Made by a program: the position numbers and the translations under genes
The notes under the pieces: generated by a model
The model's input: only the letters and a program-made list of their open reading frames with translations
Told to the model about the DNA's origin: nothing
The model's database searches: none
Shown here: in pieces, positions 13,092-20,801 of the stretch
Layout of the letters: each line of letters starts with the position of its first letter
Numbering within the stretch: position 1 is the first letter of the stretch
Assembly: GCA_035527715.1 (NCBI GenBank)
Contig: DATKZY010000084.1
Location: forward strand, 1-28,328
Source of the DNA: DSUN01 sp035527715
GTDB lineage: Bacteria > Planctomycetota > PUPC01 > DSUN01
Reading direction: 5' to 3'
DNA length: 28,328 bases

Positions 13092-13569
13092 GGAACCGCG
13101 GATGCACGCCGATGTACGCCGATAGGGTTGGGGCAGACAGGGCTACAGTCCACGGACGATGCGCTTGACCTCCAGCTTGGGCCTGGCGAAGTTGAGCAAC
13201 AGGCACACGTGGAGTCCTGTCGCCTTCAGGTAGTTCAGGCACTGGGCCATGTGCACCTCGTCAATGGCCTTCACGGCCTTGAGCTCGACCACGACACGGT
13301 GGTCCACAAGGAGGTCCGCACAATACTCGCCCACGGCGACTCCGCCGTAGAGCACCTCAATGGGGTGCTGTTGCGAAACGTCGAGGCCAGCCTTGCGCAG
13401 CTCGATAGCCAAGGCATTCTCGTAGACCTTCTCGAGGAAGCCACAGCCCAGCGTGTTGCTGACCGTGTAGGCACAGCCAATGATCGACTCCGTGAGCTTG
13501 TCAAGAGCTCCCCTGCCCGAAGGGCCTTGGCTATCCAATCCGCGTTCATCGGCGTTCATCTGCGGTTCC
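13092..13569. mobile_element. GxxExxY cassette bounded by 32-bp inverted repeats
   Basis: Positions 13092-13123 and 13538-13569 are inverted copies matching at 28 of 32 positions. Each arm is built from a decanucleotide of the form GATGNACGCC. The unit contains one gene, the GxxExxY protein. The right arm encodes the last seven codons and stop of the RND gene and also holds the ATG of the GxxExxY gene. No transposase is present and no target duplication was seen at the ends, so mobility is inferred from the bounding repeats and from the way the unit separates two functionally paired genes. Confidence 0.6.
13143..13559 (-). CDS. GxxExxY family protein (PD-(D/E)XK-like fold)
   Basis: A 138-residue protein with the family motif G40-xx-E43-xx-Y46 (GFLEKVYENAL). 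A PD-(D/E)XK-like core follows, with an acidic residue in EYCADLLVD and ELK in VVVELKAVKAI (E92, K94). The C-terminus LLNFARPKLEVKRIV is typical. The family is widespread in environmental bacteria, often in many copies per genome; its function is unknown, and the fold suggests a nuclease. The start is ATG 13559, inside the bounding inverted repeat, which encodes the MNADERG N-terminus. TTG 13571 is an alternative. The gene overlaps the RND stop by 14 nt. Confidence 0.85.
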   Translation of the reverse strand: MNADERGLDSQGPSGRGALDKLTESIIGCAYTVSNTLGCGFLEKVYENALAIELRKAGLDVSQQHPIEVLYGGVAVGEYCADLLVDHRVVVELKAVKAIDEVHMAQCLNYLKATGLHVCLLLNFARPKLEVKRIVRGL

Positions 13570-16395
13570 AATTGCCGCCCGTCGGCAGGCCTGGCGGCGC
13601 GACAGGATGCCGCAGAGGGCGGTGAGGACCACGGTGGCCAGGGCGCTGAGCCACGTGAGCGTGGTCCAGTGCCAGGTGACGTAGTTGTTGATGCTCAGGG
13701 CGATCACGACCACCATGCCCGCCGAGGCGGCGATGCACAGCCCGCAGTTGCAGGCGGCTGCCTGCGGCGCCTTGGCGCGGAAGAGCCGCGCCGCCAGCAT
13801 GGTGATCAGCGCGGTGAGCACGAAGAGCGTGGTGACGCCGGCGATGGCCAGGATGCTGGCCATGAAGAAGCCCACGGTCTTGTACGGCACCAGCGGCGCG
13901 GCCAGCAGCGGCAGGAAGCCGATGGCGATGACGATGATGTTCCGCGCAATCGCCCGCGCCGGCTCGCCGAACATCCTCGCCGCCACCTTCTCCCATGACC
14001 CCAACTCGTGCATCAGCTCGCGCGAGCGCGACAGGAAGTGGATCGCGAAGTCCACCGCCAGCCCCAGCGACAGCGCCGACAGCACGGCCACGGGCATATC
14101 GTAGTCCTTCCCCACCAGGCCGATGATGCCGTAGATCAGCCCGATGGTCACCGTGAGCGGCACCATCGCGAGCAGGCCCCACAGCGCCGAGCGGAACAGC
14201 ACCACCATCATCACGAACACTATCGCGAAGCTGCCCATGAACGACGTGAGCATGCCGCTCACCATCTTGTCCTGCCACACGATGTTGATATACGTGAGGC
14301 CGAACCAGCCGTGGTTGAGCGGCACGGGCGGCTTGTGGTCGCGGAGGAAGGCGTCCACGAACCGCACGACTTTCTCCATGTCGCGGTTCTCGCCGCTCTT
14401 GAGCTGCACCCACAGGTTCGCCTTGCCGTAGTCGGGCGTGACCAGGTGCCACAGGTCGTCGGGGTCGTGGCTGTTCTGGAACGACAGCAGGCACTGGGCC
14501 ACCGCGGCCGACGTGTCGGGGATGCGGTAGAACTCCTGCTTGCCCTCCATCAGCTCCTTGTACACTTTGCGGACGATGTCGGCGACGGAGTTCGATTTGC
14601 CCACGACCTCGGTCTTCAGGAGCGCTTGCTGAAGGCTCTCGATGTAGCGGAGGACGTCGGGCCGCTTGAAGACCTGTTTCGCAAGCTGCTCGGCGCCGAT
14701 GGCGCCGGCCACCTCGGCCCAGGCGTCGGCCTCATCGCCGCTCGCCTTGGCCTTCAGGTCCGCGACCCGCCGCGCAGCCTGCTCGAGCAGCGCGTCGCCC
14801 GTCTGGGCCTCCTTGGCCAGGTCGGCGACGAGCGCCCGCCCCTTCTCGATGGTGGGCGCGGCCTCGGGGAAGTCCTGCTTCAGACCCTCGACCGCCTTCA
14901 CGAGGCGGGCGTCGAGGGCCTTCGCCACATCGTCGGCTTTCCGTGCCGTGCTCTCGGGCTCGAGGACCAGGTAGGCCATGTACGTGCCGCCGAAGTGCTC
15001 GTTGAGCACCTTGTCGGCCACACGGATGGGGTGGCCCTTCTCGAACCACTTCACGGGGTTGTCGTTGATCACGATGCGGCTGATCCCGTAGCCGGCCACG
15101 GCGACGACGAGGAGCGTGAGGGCGATGATGAGCTTGGCGCGATGGTAGGCGAAGCCGCCGAAGCCGTGGACGATGCGTGCGAGCAGGGACTTCGGGGCCT
15201 CGTCGTGGTGCATCGTGCCGAAACTCTCGAACCGCTTTTCGGGGATGAGCATCACGAAGGCGGGCACGAACGTGACCGTGAAGACCCAGGCGATGGCGAC
15301 GCCGATGGCCACGAACACCCCGAAGACCTGCACCGGCGGAATCGGCGTGAGGGCCAGCGAACCGAAGCCCGCCACCGTCGTCAGCGACGTGTAGAGCATG
15401 GGCATGAACAGCTCGTCCATCACCCGCACCACCGTCTTGCGGCGGTCGCGCGTCCGCTGGTAGTGGTCGAAGAACTGCGAGATGATGTGGACCGAATCGA
15501 GCACGGCGATGGGCATGATGAAGATCGGGATCATCGAGCTCATGATATGCACTGTGTGGCCCGTGCCGATGAGCAGGCCCATCGTCATGATCACGGACAC
15601 CATCGCCAGGATCATGGGGCTGAGGATGAGCGTGAGCTTGCGGAAGAAGATGAACATGAGGATAAAGATCACCAGCATCGCCAGCGGGGCCGAGATGGCC
15701 ATCTGCTTGAACATCTCGACGCCGAACGTGTCCTCGGCCACGGGCAGGCCGGTGATGTGGTACTGTTCGTCGCCCGTGAGCGTGGCGATCTTCGCCTGAA
15801 GCGCGGAGTAGACCTTGTAGGAAAGGTCCTTCGAGGTCAGGGGCAGGTAGAGGCAGAGGGCCTTGCCGTCCTCGCTCACCAGCGTGCCGTCGAGCAGGGG
15901 GTTGGCCTTGGCCTTCTCGCGGATGGCGCGGGCCGCCTCGCGCGTCGTCGGCGGCTCGGGCATCATCCACTCGAAGCGCACCGTGCCCGGCTGCCCCGGC
16001 ACCGGCTCGATGTTGTCCACCTTCGACGGCGCCAGCAGGTCCACCTCGACGACCCCGATCTCCTTGCCGGGGTTCTTCGGGTCGGGCCAGCGGAGCTTTT
16101 CGGCGAACTTCGTCAGCTCGTAGACCCGCGCGAGCGACGCCGGGTTGAACACGCCGTCGGGGTCCTTCTCGTTCACGATGCCCAGCACGACCATGTCGTG
16201 GAGGGTGAACTCGCGCTTCATCTCGTGGTGGAACACGCGCACGGCCTCGTGTTCCGAGAGCATGTTCTCGGGATCGGTGTCCACCTTCACCCACGGGATC
16301 ATGGCCCCGAGCGCGAGCGTGAGGGCGATCATCAGGCCCGTCACGGCCTTGGGGTGGTCGAGGGAGAAGGCGACGATGCGGTGGCCTGGGCTCAT
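13546..16395 (-). CDS. MMPL/RND-family transporter
   Basis: A 949-residue inner-membrane protein with two repeated halves. Each half has one N-terminal helix, a large periplasmic domain and five clustered helices, giving about 12 helices in all (first near 15-35, second group about 235-390, third about 425, fourth group about 735-900). This is the RND/MMPL layout. The second periplasmic loop contains a long charged helical stretch (about 500-610). Relatives next to LolA-like genes are thought to export lipids or hopanoid-type molecules (family knowledge; substrate here unknown). The ATG at 16395 has AGGAGG 5 bp upstream. The last residues (GTADERR) and the stop are encoded by the inverted repeat of the GxxExxY cassette, so the native C-terminus has probably been replaced. 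Confidence 0.94.
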   Translation of the reverse strand: MSPGHRIVAFSLDHPKAVTGLMIALTLALGAMIPWVKVDTDPENMLSEHEAVRVFHHEMKREFTLHDMVVLGIVNEKDPDGVFNPASLARVYELTKFAEKLRWPDPKNPGKEIGVVEVDLLAPSKVDNIEPVPGQPGTVRFEWMMPEPPTTREAARAIREKAKANPLLDGTLVSEDGKALCLYLPLTSKDLSYKVYSALQAKIATLTGDEQYHITGLPVAEDTFGVEMFKQMAISAPLAMLVIFILMFIFFRKLTLILSPMILAMVSVIMTMGLLIGTGHTVHIMSSMIPIFIMPIAVLDSVHIISQFFDHYQRTRDRRKTVVRVMDELFMPMLYTSLTTVAGFGSLALTPIPPVQVFGVFVAIGVAIAWVFTVTFVPAFVMLIPEKRFESFGTMHHDEAPKSLLARIVHGFGGFAYHRAKLIIALTLLVVAVAGYGISRIVINDNPVKWFEKGHPIRVADKVLNEHFGGTYMAYLVLEPESTARKADDVAKALDARLVKAVEGLKQDFPEAAPTIEKGRALVADLAKEAQTGDALLEQAARRVADLKAKASGDEADAWAEVAGAIGAEQLAKQVFKRPDVLRYIESLQQALLKTEVVGKSNSVADIVRKVYKELMEGKQEFYRIPDTSAAVAQCLLSFQNSHDPDDLWHLVTPDYGKANLWVQLKSGENRDMEKVVRFVDAFLRDHKPPVPLNHGWFGLTYINIVWQDKMVSGMLTSFMGSFAIVFVMMVVLFRSALWGLLAMVPLTVTIGLIYGIIGLVGKDYDMPVAVLSALSLGLAVDFAIHFLSRSRELMHELGSWEKVAARMFGEPARAIARNIIVIAIGFLPLLAAPLVPYKTVGFFMASILAIAGVTTLFVLTALITMLAARLFRAKAPQAAACNCGLCIAASAGMVVVIALSINNYVTWHWTTLTWLSALATVVLTALCGILSRRQACRRAAIGTADERR

Positions 16396-16485
16396 TCTGT
16401 CCTCCTGGATGCGGGCCATTGAGGGGCCGGCCGCGCGAGAATGGTGCTCAGCCGTCGCGCGCCCCGGCCTCGGTCGCGCCCCTCT

Positions 16486-16514
16486 ATCATAGTTTCCCCC
16501 ACGGTCCGTTTCAA
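16486..16514 (-). promoter_or_regulatory. Promoter of the RND/LolA-like export operon
   Basis: On the minus strand, TTGAAA (16514-16509) is followed after 17 bp by TATGAT (16491-16486). Each hexamer matches 5 of 6 consensus positions. The predicted transcript starts near 16479 and has a leader of roughly 80 nt before the RND ATG. Confidence 0.6.
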
Positions 16515-16563
16515 GCCCCCCTGTCCCATTAGGCCCATTCCGCTGCCAAAGGGTACGGGGCGC

Positions 16564-16592
16564 TTGACGCGTCGCCCCGCTTTGCCGACAAT
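16564..16592 (+). promoter_or_regulatory. Promoter of the MBL-fold gene, now followed by a MITE
   Basis: TTGACG (16564-16569), a 17-bp spacer and GACAAT (16587-16592) form a sigma70-type promoter. The very next base starts the left target duplication of the MITE. Before insertion, this -10 box would have been about 22 bp upstream of the GTG start. Confidence 0.55.
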
Positions 16593-16760
16593 CGGGGGCA
16601 GTAACACTTCAGCCACCTGAGGGGTGCCACCCTCAACCGACAGGTCGAGGGTGCAAACCGGGAAAGCCTCGGTAAGACACCCTCAAGCGTCGCTTGAGGG
16701 TGGCACCCACAAGGGTCGTTGATGCCCCTACTTCAGGCGGCTGAAGTGTTACCGGGGGCA
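16593..16760. mobile_element. 152-bp IS66-type MITE with 8-bp target duplication
   Basis: The element spans 16601-16752. Its terminal inverted repeats, GTAACACTTCAGCCACCTGA (16601-16620) and its inverse at 16733-16752, match at 19 of 20 positions. Both ends are flanked by the identical 8-bp sequence CGGGGGCA (16593-16600 and 16753-16760). GTAA termini and 8-bp duplications are hallmarks of the IS66 family. The interior has no coding capacity. It contains subterminal inverted copies of GGGTGCCACCCTCAA and a perfect hairpin, CACCCTCAAGC-GTC-GCTTGAGGGTG. It must have been mobilised by a transposase encoded elsewhere. Confidence 0.85.
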
Positions 16761-16774
16761 AAGGAGGACCCGCT

Positions 16775-17551
16775 GTGACCCGCCGGCCAACCCAGCCCGA
16801 CGCGGAGCCGTTGCGCTTCCACGACATCCAGGCGCACTTCCTCGCCCACGTGGCCTTCCTCTTCCGCTCGCGGGCGGGGACCGTGCTGCTCACCGACCCG
16901 ATGTTTGCGGGGGCCTTCGAGTGGCAGGGGCACATCGAGCAGTACCTCTCGCCGCCCGCCTTCCCACCCGAGGCCATCGCGAAGTGCGACCTCCTGTTCG
17001 TCTCCCACATCCACGGCGACCACTACGACCCCGACGCCATCGCCCGCATCCGCCGCACGACGGGCTGCCGGGTCCTCGGGCCGCCCGAGGTGGTTGATGA
17101 CTTGTGCGAGCGCGGCGAGGCGGCCGATGGCCTGGTGGCGCTGGCGGACGGGCAGGTCGTGACGGAGGGCGACCTGTCGCTCACCGCGATGGCCGGCTAC
17201 GACGACTCGGCCGACGCCCGGGGCCGCCCCAACAAGTTCTCCGCCCTCATCACGTGCGGCGAGACGACGCTCTTCTACGGCGGCGACTGCCACGAGGTGC
17301 CGCCCGCCCTTCGCGGCCGGCAGGTGAGCGCCCTCTTCTGGTGGCCGCACGACCACGAGGCGACGATCGGGGCATTTGCCGAGGCCGTCCGCTTCCCCGT
17401 CTGGGTCCTCATGCACGGCGACCGCTTCCACCCTGGCTCCTTCCTGTGCAACCTCGACCTGGCGGCCGAGCGCCGCCGCGTCCAGCCCCTCGTCCCCCAC
17501 GCCGACGTCATCGTCCCCAAGCGGCTCAAGGAGTGTCCGCGGGACCTGTAG
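16775..17551 (+). CDS. MBL-fold metal-dependent hydrolase
   Basis: A 258-residue metallo-beta-lactamase-fold protein with the zinc/metal motif H78-x-H80-x-D82-H83 (SHIHGDHYD). A further ligand is probably in GGDCHE, and LMHGDRFHPG lies near the C-terminus. It is close to UlaG/YycJ-like hydrolases in length and has no signal peptide; the substrate is unknown. GTG start with AGGAGG at 16762-16767, 7 bp upstream. The MITE lies between this ribosome binding site and the promoter. A transcript from the native promoter would carry the folded MITE RNA in its leader, which could change translation or stability. It appears to be a single-gene transcript, as the next gene is 398 bp downstream behind its own promoter. 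Confidence 0.9.
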   Translation: MTRRPTQPDAEPLRFHDIQAHFLAHVAFLFRSRAGTVLLTDPMFAGAFEWQGHIEQYLSPPAFPPEAIAKCDLLFVSHIHGDHYDPDAIARIRRTTGCRVLGPPEVVDDLCERGEAADGLVALADGQVVTEGDLSLTAMAGYDDSADARGRPNKFSALITCGETTLFYGGDCHEVPPALRGRQVSALFWWPHDHEATIGAFAEAVRFPVWVLMHGDRFHPGSFLCNLDLAAERRRVQPLVPHADVIVPKRLKECPRDL

Positions 17552-17552
17552 C

Positions 17553-17848
17553 TGGGGCCTCCCCGTGCGCTGTGAGCCAGCCATAACGAGAATTGCATAG
17601 TTGAACAAGTATGCAATTCCTGTCTCCTCCTCAGAGCTCACCCTCACCCACATGCTTCAGCGACGCGGCCGTCTCCGCCCCAGGCCGTGGCCCTTTGGCA
17701 GTGGCCTCCCCGCGCACCGTGAGGCGGCGGATGACGAGAATTGCATAGTTGAACAAGTATGCAATTCCTGTCTCCTCCTCAGAGCTCGCCCTCACCCACA
17801 TGCTTCAGCGACACGGCCGTCTCCGCCCTACGCCGTCGCGCAGTTTGA
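17553..17848. repeat. 148-bp tandem duplication with AT-rich hairpin
   Basis: Two head-to-tail copies occupy 17553-17700 and 17701-17848. The central ~95 bp (17586-17680 and 17734-17828) differ at only two positions; the flanks are more diverged. Each copy carries the perfect hairpin GAATTGCATA-10 nt-TATGCAATTC (17590-17619 and 17738-17767), strikingly AT-rich for this genome. No gene is recognised here; short frames in both copies do not look like proteins. The second copy ends just before the promoter of the GNAT gene. Confidence 0.8.
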
Positions 17849-17873
17849 CGGCGCCGCGCTCGCGTGCTACCAT
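17845..17873 (+). promoter_or_regulatory. Promoter of the GNAT / GH141-like / AlbA_2 operon
   Basis: TTGACG (17845-17850) is followed after 17 bp by TACCAT (17868-17873), 76 bp upstream of the GNAT ATG. The geometry is the same as at the other promoters in the window. The three downstream genes are separated by 1 bp each, so one transcript is likely. Confidence 0.55.
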
Positions 17874-17949
17874 CGCCGGCGTGAGATGGGTCGAGGCAAA
17901 TCCGGGCGCTCCCAGGCGTTGGCGCCCATAGGGTGCGAGGGGCTGCTCG

Positions 17950-18828
17950 ATGGCCGCTGGACCCCTTGTTCGCGAGGCGAGCCGCGACGATGCCGAGGCC
18001 ATCGCGGCCATGTACCAGCAGACCTGGCCCCTGCACTGGGAGACGCCGGAGTGCGTGCGCCGCCAGTTCGACAAGCTCGACCCCATCGGCGGCACGGTGC
18101 TGATCGCCGTCGAGCAGGCCAGGGTCATCGGGCACTGCGAGTTCATCCCGACCCGTGAGCCGGAGCCCCGCGGCTTCTGGGGCTTCCTGGAAGCACTGGA
18201 GGTCCACCGCGACTTCCGCCGCCGCGGCATTGGCACCGCACTCGTGAGGGAGGCCATCCGCCGCTGCGCCGCGCTCGGCTGCACGCGCTTCGGCAGCAGT
18301 CCGGACGACGAACGCTCCGAGGGCCTGTATCTCACGTGCGGGATGAGCCGCGTCGAACGGAGCGTGTGCACCACCTTCGCTGTCGTGGGCGACCTGCCCG
18401 AGCCCCTCGCAGACGCCGTCCTGCCGCTGCCTCCCGCCGCGCGGCCCTGGGAAGGGTTGTTGCACGTGCTTGGGCGGTTCAGTTGCCTCCCCTACCTCTG
18501 GTCGGTGACGTTCAACCGCAAGGCGCGGGGCGAGCCGGGCTACGAGAGCGCCTTTGCGGAGCGACTGCGATGGGGCGGCCAGGACGCCGCGGTCTTCTTC
18601 ACCGGCTCCTGGCTCCACGTGCTCGTGCCCCCGGACCGCAGGGAGGACGCGGAGCTGATCCGGCGCGCCGTCGCCTATGGCGCCGGCCGAATCCAGGCCC
18701 TGGGCAGGGACAGCTTCTCGACGCTCCTGCCGCTGCCCCTGGCGGACGACGTGCGTGCCGTGCGCGGAATCTATCCAAGCGAGAGCCATTTCCATTTCCA
18801 CATGTGGATGCCACTGAAAGAGGGCTGA
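17950..18828 (+). CDS. GNAT family N-acetyltransferase
   Basis: The 292-residue protein has a GNAT domain in residues 6-140. The acetyl-CoA-binding motif A is LEVHRDFRRRGIGTALVREAI (R/QxxGxG at 90-95). IAVEQARVIGHCEFIP is the preceding beta strand pair. The C-terminal half (about 150-292) is not a GNAT core; it may be a degenerate second acetyltransferase-like or substrate domain and is not recognised. No signal peptide. The substrate cannot be named. The stop is 1 bp from the ATG of the GH141-like gene. Confidence 0.88.
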   Translation: MAAGPLVREASRDDAEAIAAMYQQTWPLHWETPECVRRQFDKLDPIGGTVLIAVEQARVIGHCEFIPTREPEPRGFWGFLEALEVHRDFRRRGIGTALVREAIRRCAALGCTRFGSSPDDERSEGLYLTCGMSRVERSVCTTFAVVGDLPEPLADAVLPLPPAARPWEGLLHVLGRFSCLPYLWSVTFNRKARGEPGYESAFAERLRWGGQDAAVFFTGSWLHVLVPPDRREDAELIRRAVAYGAGRIQALGRDSFSTLLPLPLADDVRAVRGIYPSESHFHFHMWMPLKEG

Positions 18829-18829
18829 G

Positions 18830-20800
18830 ATGCAAGGCTGTCTGCTCATCGCTGTTGGGGCGTTCGTCATGAGTTGTGGTTCGATGGTTGGCGCAGCCGC
18901 CGCCGGCGAGGCGGCCAGGGCCGACTTCTACGTGGCGACGAATGGCAACGACGCCTGGAGCGGCACGCTCGCCGAGCCGAACGCCGAGAAGGGCGACGGG
19001 CCGTTCGCCACCCTCCCCCGCGCCCGCGACGCCGTGGCCGCGCTCCGCCACCGCCTGGGCGGCGTCCACAAGCACCCGGTCACCGTGCTCCTCCGCGGCG
19101 GCACCTACTGGCTCGCCGAGCCGGTCGAGTTCGTGCCCCGCGACTCCGGCACCGAGGCCTGCCCGGTCACCTACGCCGCCTATCCTGGCGAGACGCCCAT
19201 CCTCAGCGGCGGGCGCCTCGTCACGGGCTGGGCGCAGGAGGAGCAGGGCGTCTATCAAGTGACCCTGCCCGAGGTGCGCGAGGGCAAGTGGGCCTTCCGC
19301 CAGCTCTTCGTGGCGAAAAAGGTACCAGGGGCCTTTTTCGAGCGGCGCTACCGCCCGACCAGGGGGGCATTCGTCGTCGCCGGCCTCACCAACGCCCCGC
19401 CCGTGAAGACCAAGATGCGCCACCGTGAGGCCCAGGACGAGTTCCGCTTCGCCCCAGGCGACATCGAGAAGTGGGCAAGCCTGGGCGACGTGGAGGTGGT
19501 CGCCCTCCACGACTGGAGCGCCTCGCGCCTGCGCATCCGCGAGCTGGACCTGGCGAACCACATCGTCCGCTTCACAGGCTTCCCCGTCTACCGCATCGGC
19601 CACTGGTACAAGGGCGGCCGGAATCCCTACTACGTGGAAAACGTGAAGGAGGCGGGGCTGAAGCCCGGCGAGTGGGTCCTCGACCGGCCGACCGGCGCGC
19701 TCGCCTATCGCCCGCTGCCCGGCGAGGAGATGGACAAGCTCACCGTGGTCGCGCCCCGCATCGAGCAGCTCATCCGCCTCGTCGGCAAGGGCGAGCAGGC
19801 GTTTCCCATTGACGAATCGGACCCGCGCTTCATCGTGAAGCCGCCGCAGTACGTCGAGCACGTGGTCTTCCGCGGCCTCACCCTCGCCCACACGAACTGG
19901 GCGCTGCCGCCGAAGGGCTACAGCTCGGGCCAGGGGATGATTGACCTGCCGGCCGCGGTCCACGCGGAGTTCGCCCGCAAGTGCCGCCTCGAGCGCTGCG
20001 CCCTCGCCCACCTGGGCGGCTACGCCGTGCGCCTCGGCCAAGGCTGCCGCGAGAACGAGGTCGTCGGCTGCCGCCTCTTCGACCTCGGCGGCGGAGGCAT
20101 CCTCGTCGGCATCACCAGCGTGAACGCCAAGGAGCCCTTCCTCCCCGTCGGCAACGAGGTGGCCAACTGCGTCATCTCGGATGGCGGCCTCGACCACTTC
20201 TCCGCCCTCGGCGTCTGGGTGGGCATCTCGGCCCGGACGCGGGTGAGCCACTGCGTCGTCCGCCGCTTCCCCTACACGGGCGTCTCGGTGGGCTGGAGCT
20301 GGAACGACAAGCCGACCTCGTGCCGCGAGGCGCTGATCGAGTGCAACGAAATCCACGACGCGATGATGCTGCTGGCCGACGGCGGCGGCATCTACAGCCT
20401 GGGGCGCCAGCCGGGCACCGTGCTGCGCGGCAACCACATCCACCACATCCGCCGCAGCACCTTCGCCGGCAGCGCGCCCAACAACGGCATCTTCTTCGAC
20501 GAGGGCAGCACCGAGTTCCTCGTCGAGGGCAACGTCATCCACTCGACCGTCCAGGCCCCCATCCGCTTCAACCGCAACAAGCAGGCGGATCACACCTGGA
20601 AGGACAACAGCTTCGGCGTCGCCCCCGACGACCCCAAGTTCCCCGAGTCCGCGAAGGCCATCATCGCCGCCGCCGGCCTGGAGCCCACCTTCCGCGACGT
20701 GGACCAGCCCGTGAAGGTGTGCCCTCCGCCCATCCACTCGATGACGCCGCCGCCTGCACCCGCATCGAAGCCTGAGGCATCCTCGGGAAAGGGGAAGTGA
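18830..20800 (+). CDS. Secreted right-handed parallel beta-helix protein (GH141-like)
   Basis: A 656-residue exported protein with a signal peptide (about 1-31; VMSC at 13-16 is a poor lipobox). It continues with FYVATNGNDAWSGTLAEPNA, the typical start of planctomycete beta-helix proteins near GH141, a family of glycoside hydrolases acting on fucose- or xylose-containing polysaccharides. Beta-helix repeats run from about 340 to 620 (for example YVEHVVFRGLTLAHTNW and NNGIFFDEGSTEFLVEGNVI). Residues 162-171 (AKKVPGAFFE) are encoded by a palindromic element at 19314-19340, where relatives usually have a short NG-type turn before RRYRP. That suggests an in-frame insertion. The tail is Pro/Ser/Lys-rich. 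The enzyme activity is inferred from family resemblance only. Confidence 0.87.
   Translation: MQGCLLIAVGAFVMSCGSMVGAAAAGEAARADFYVATNGNDAWSGTLAEPNAEKGDGPFATLPRARDAVAALRHRLGGVHKHPVTVLLRGGTYWLAEPVEFVPRDSGTEACPVTYAAYPGETPILSGGRLVTGWAQEEQGVYQVTLPEVREGKWAFRQLFVAKKVPGAFFERRYRPTRGAFVVAGLTNAPPVKTKMRHREAQDEFRFAPGDIEKWASLGDVEVVALHDWSASRLRIRELDLANHIVRFTGFPVYRIGHWYKGGRNPYYVENVKEAGLKPGEWVLDRPTGALAYRPLPGEEMDKLTVVAPRIEQLIRLVGKGEQAFPIDESDPRFIVKPPQYVEHVVFRGLTLAHTNWALPPKGYSSGQGMIDLPAAVHAEFARKCRLERCALAHLGGYAVRLGQGCRENEVVGCRLFDLGGGGILVGITSVNAKEPFLPVGNEVANCVISDGGLDHFSALGVWVGISARTRVSHCVVRRFPYTGVSVGWSWNDKPTSCREALIECNEIHDAMMLLADGGGIYSLGRQPGTVLRGNHIHHIRRSTFAGSAPNNGIFFDEGSTEFLVEGNVIHSTVQAPIRFNRNKQADHTWKDNSFGVAPDDPKFPESAKAIIAAAGLEPTFRDVDQPVKVCPPPIHSMTPPPAPASKPEASSGKGK
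19314..19340. repeat. Palindromic element in frame inside the GH141-like gene
   Basis: CGAAAAAGG (19314-19322) is perfectly complementary to CCTTTTTCG (19332-19340). The inner CC/GG pairs and the overall layout match the dispersed AAAAAGAC palindromes. Read in the gene's frame it encodes KKVPGAFF, very like the KKTPGVFF that the copy at 8052 would encode on the minus strand. The reading frame is kept. Confidence 0.6.
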
Positions 20801-20801
20801 T

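Noticed and set aside
14008..16422. 804-residue open frame on the plus strand
   Set aside because: It is antisense to the RND transporter, His/Arg/Asp-rich with no domain signature, and is explained by high-GC codon bias on the opposite strand.
16633..17010. Minus-strand frame running through the MITE
   Set aside because: It is antisense to the MBL-fold gene and its interior is the repeat element. No transposase similarity.
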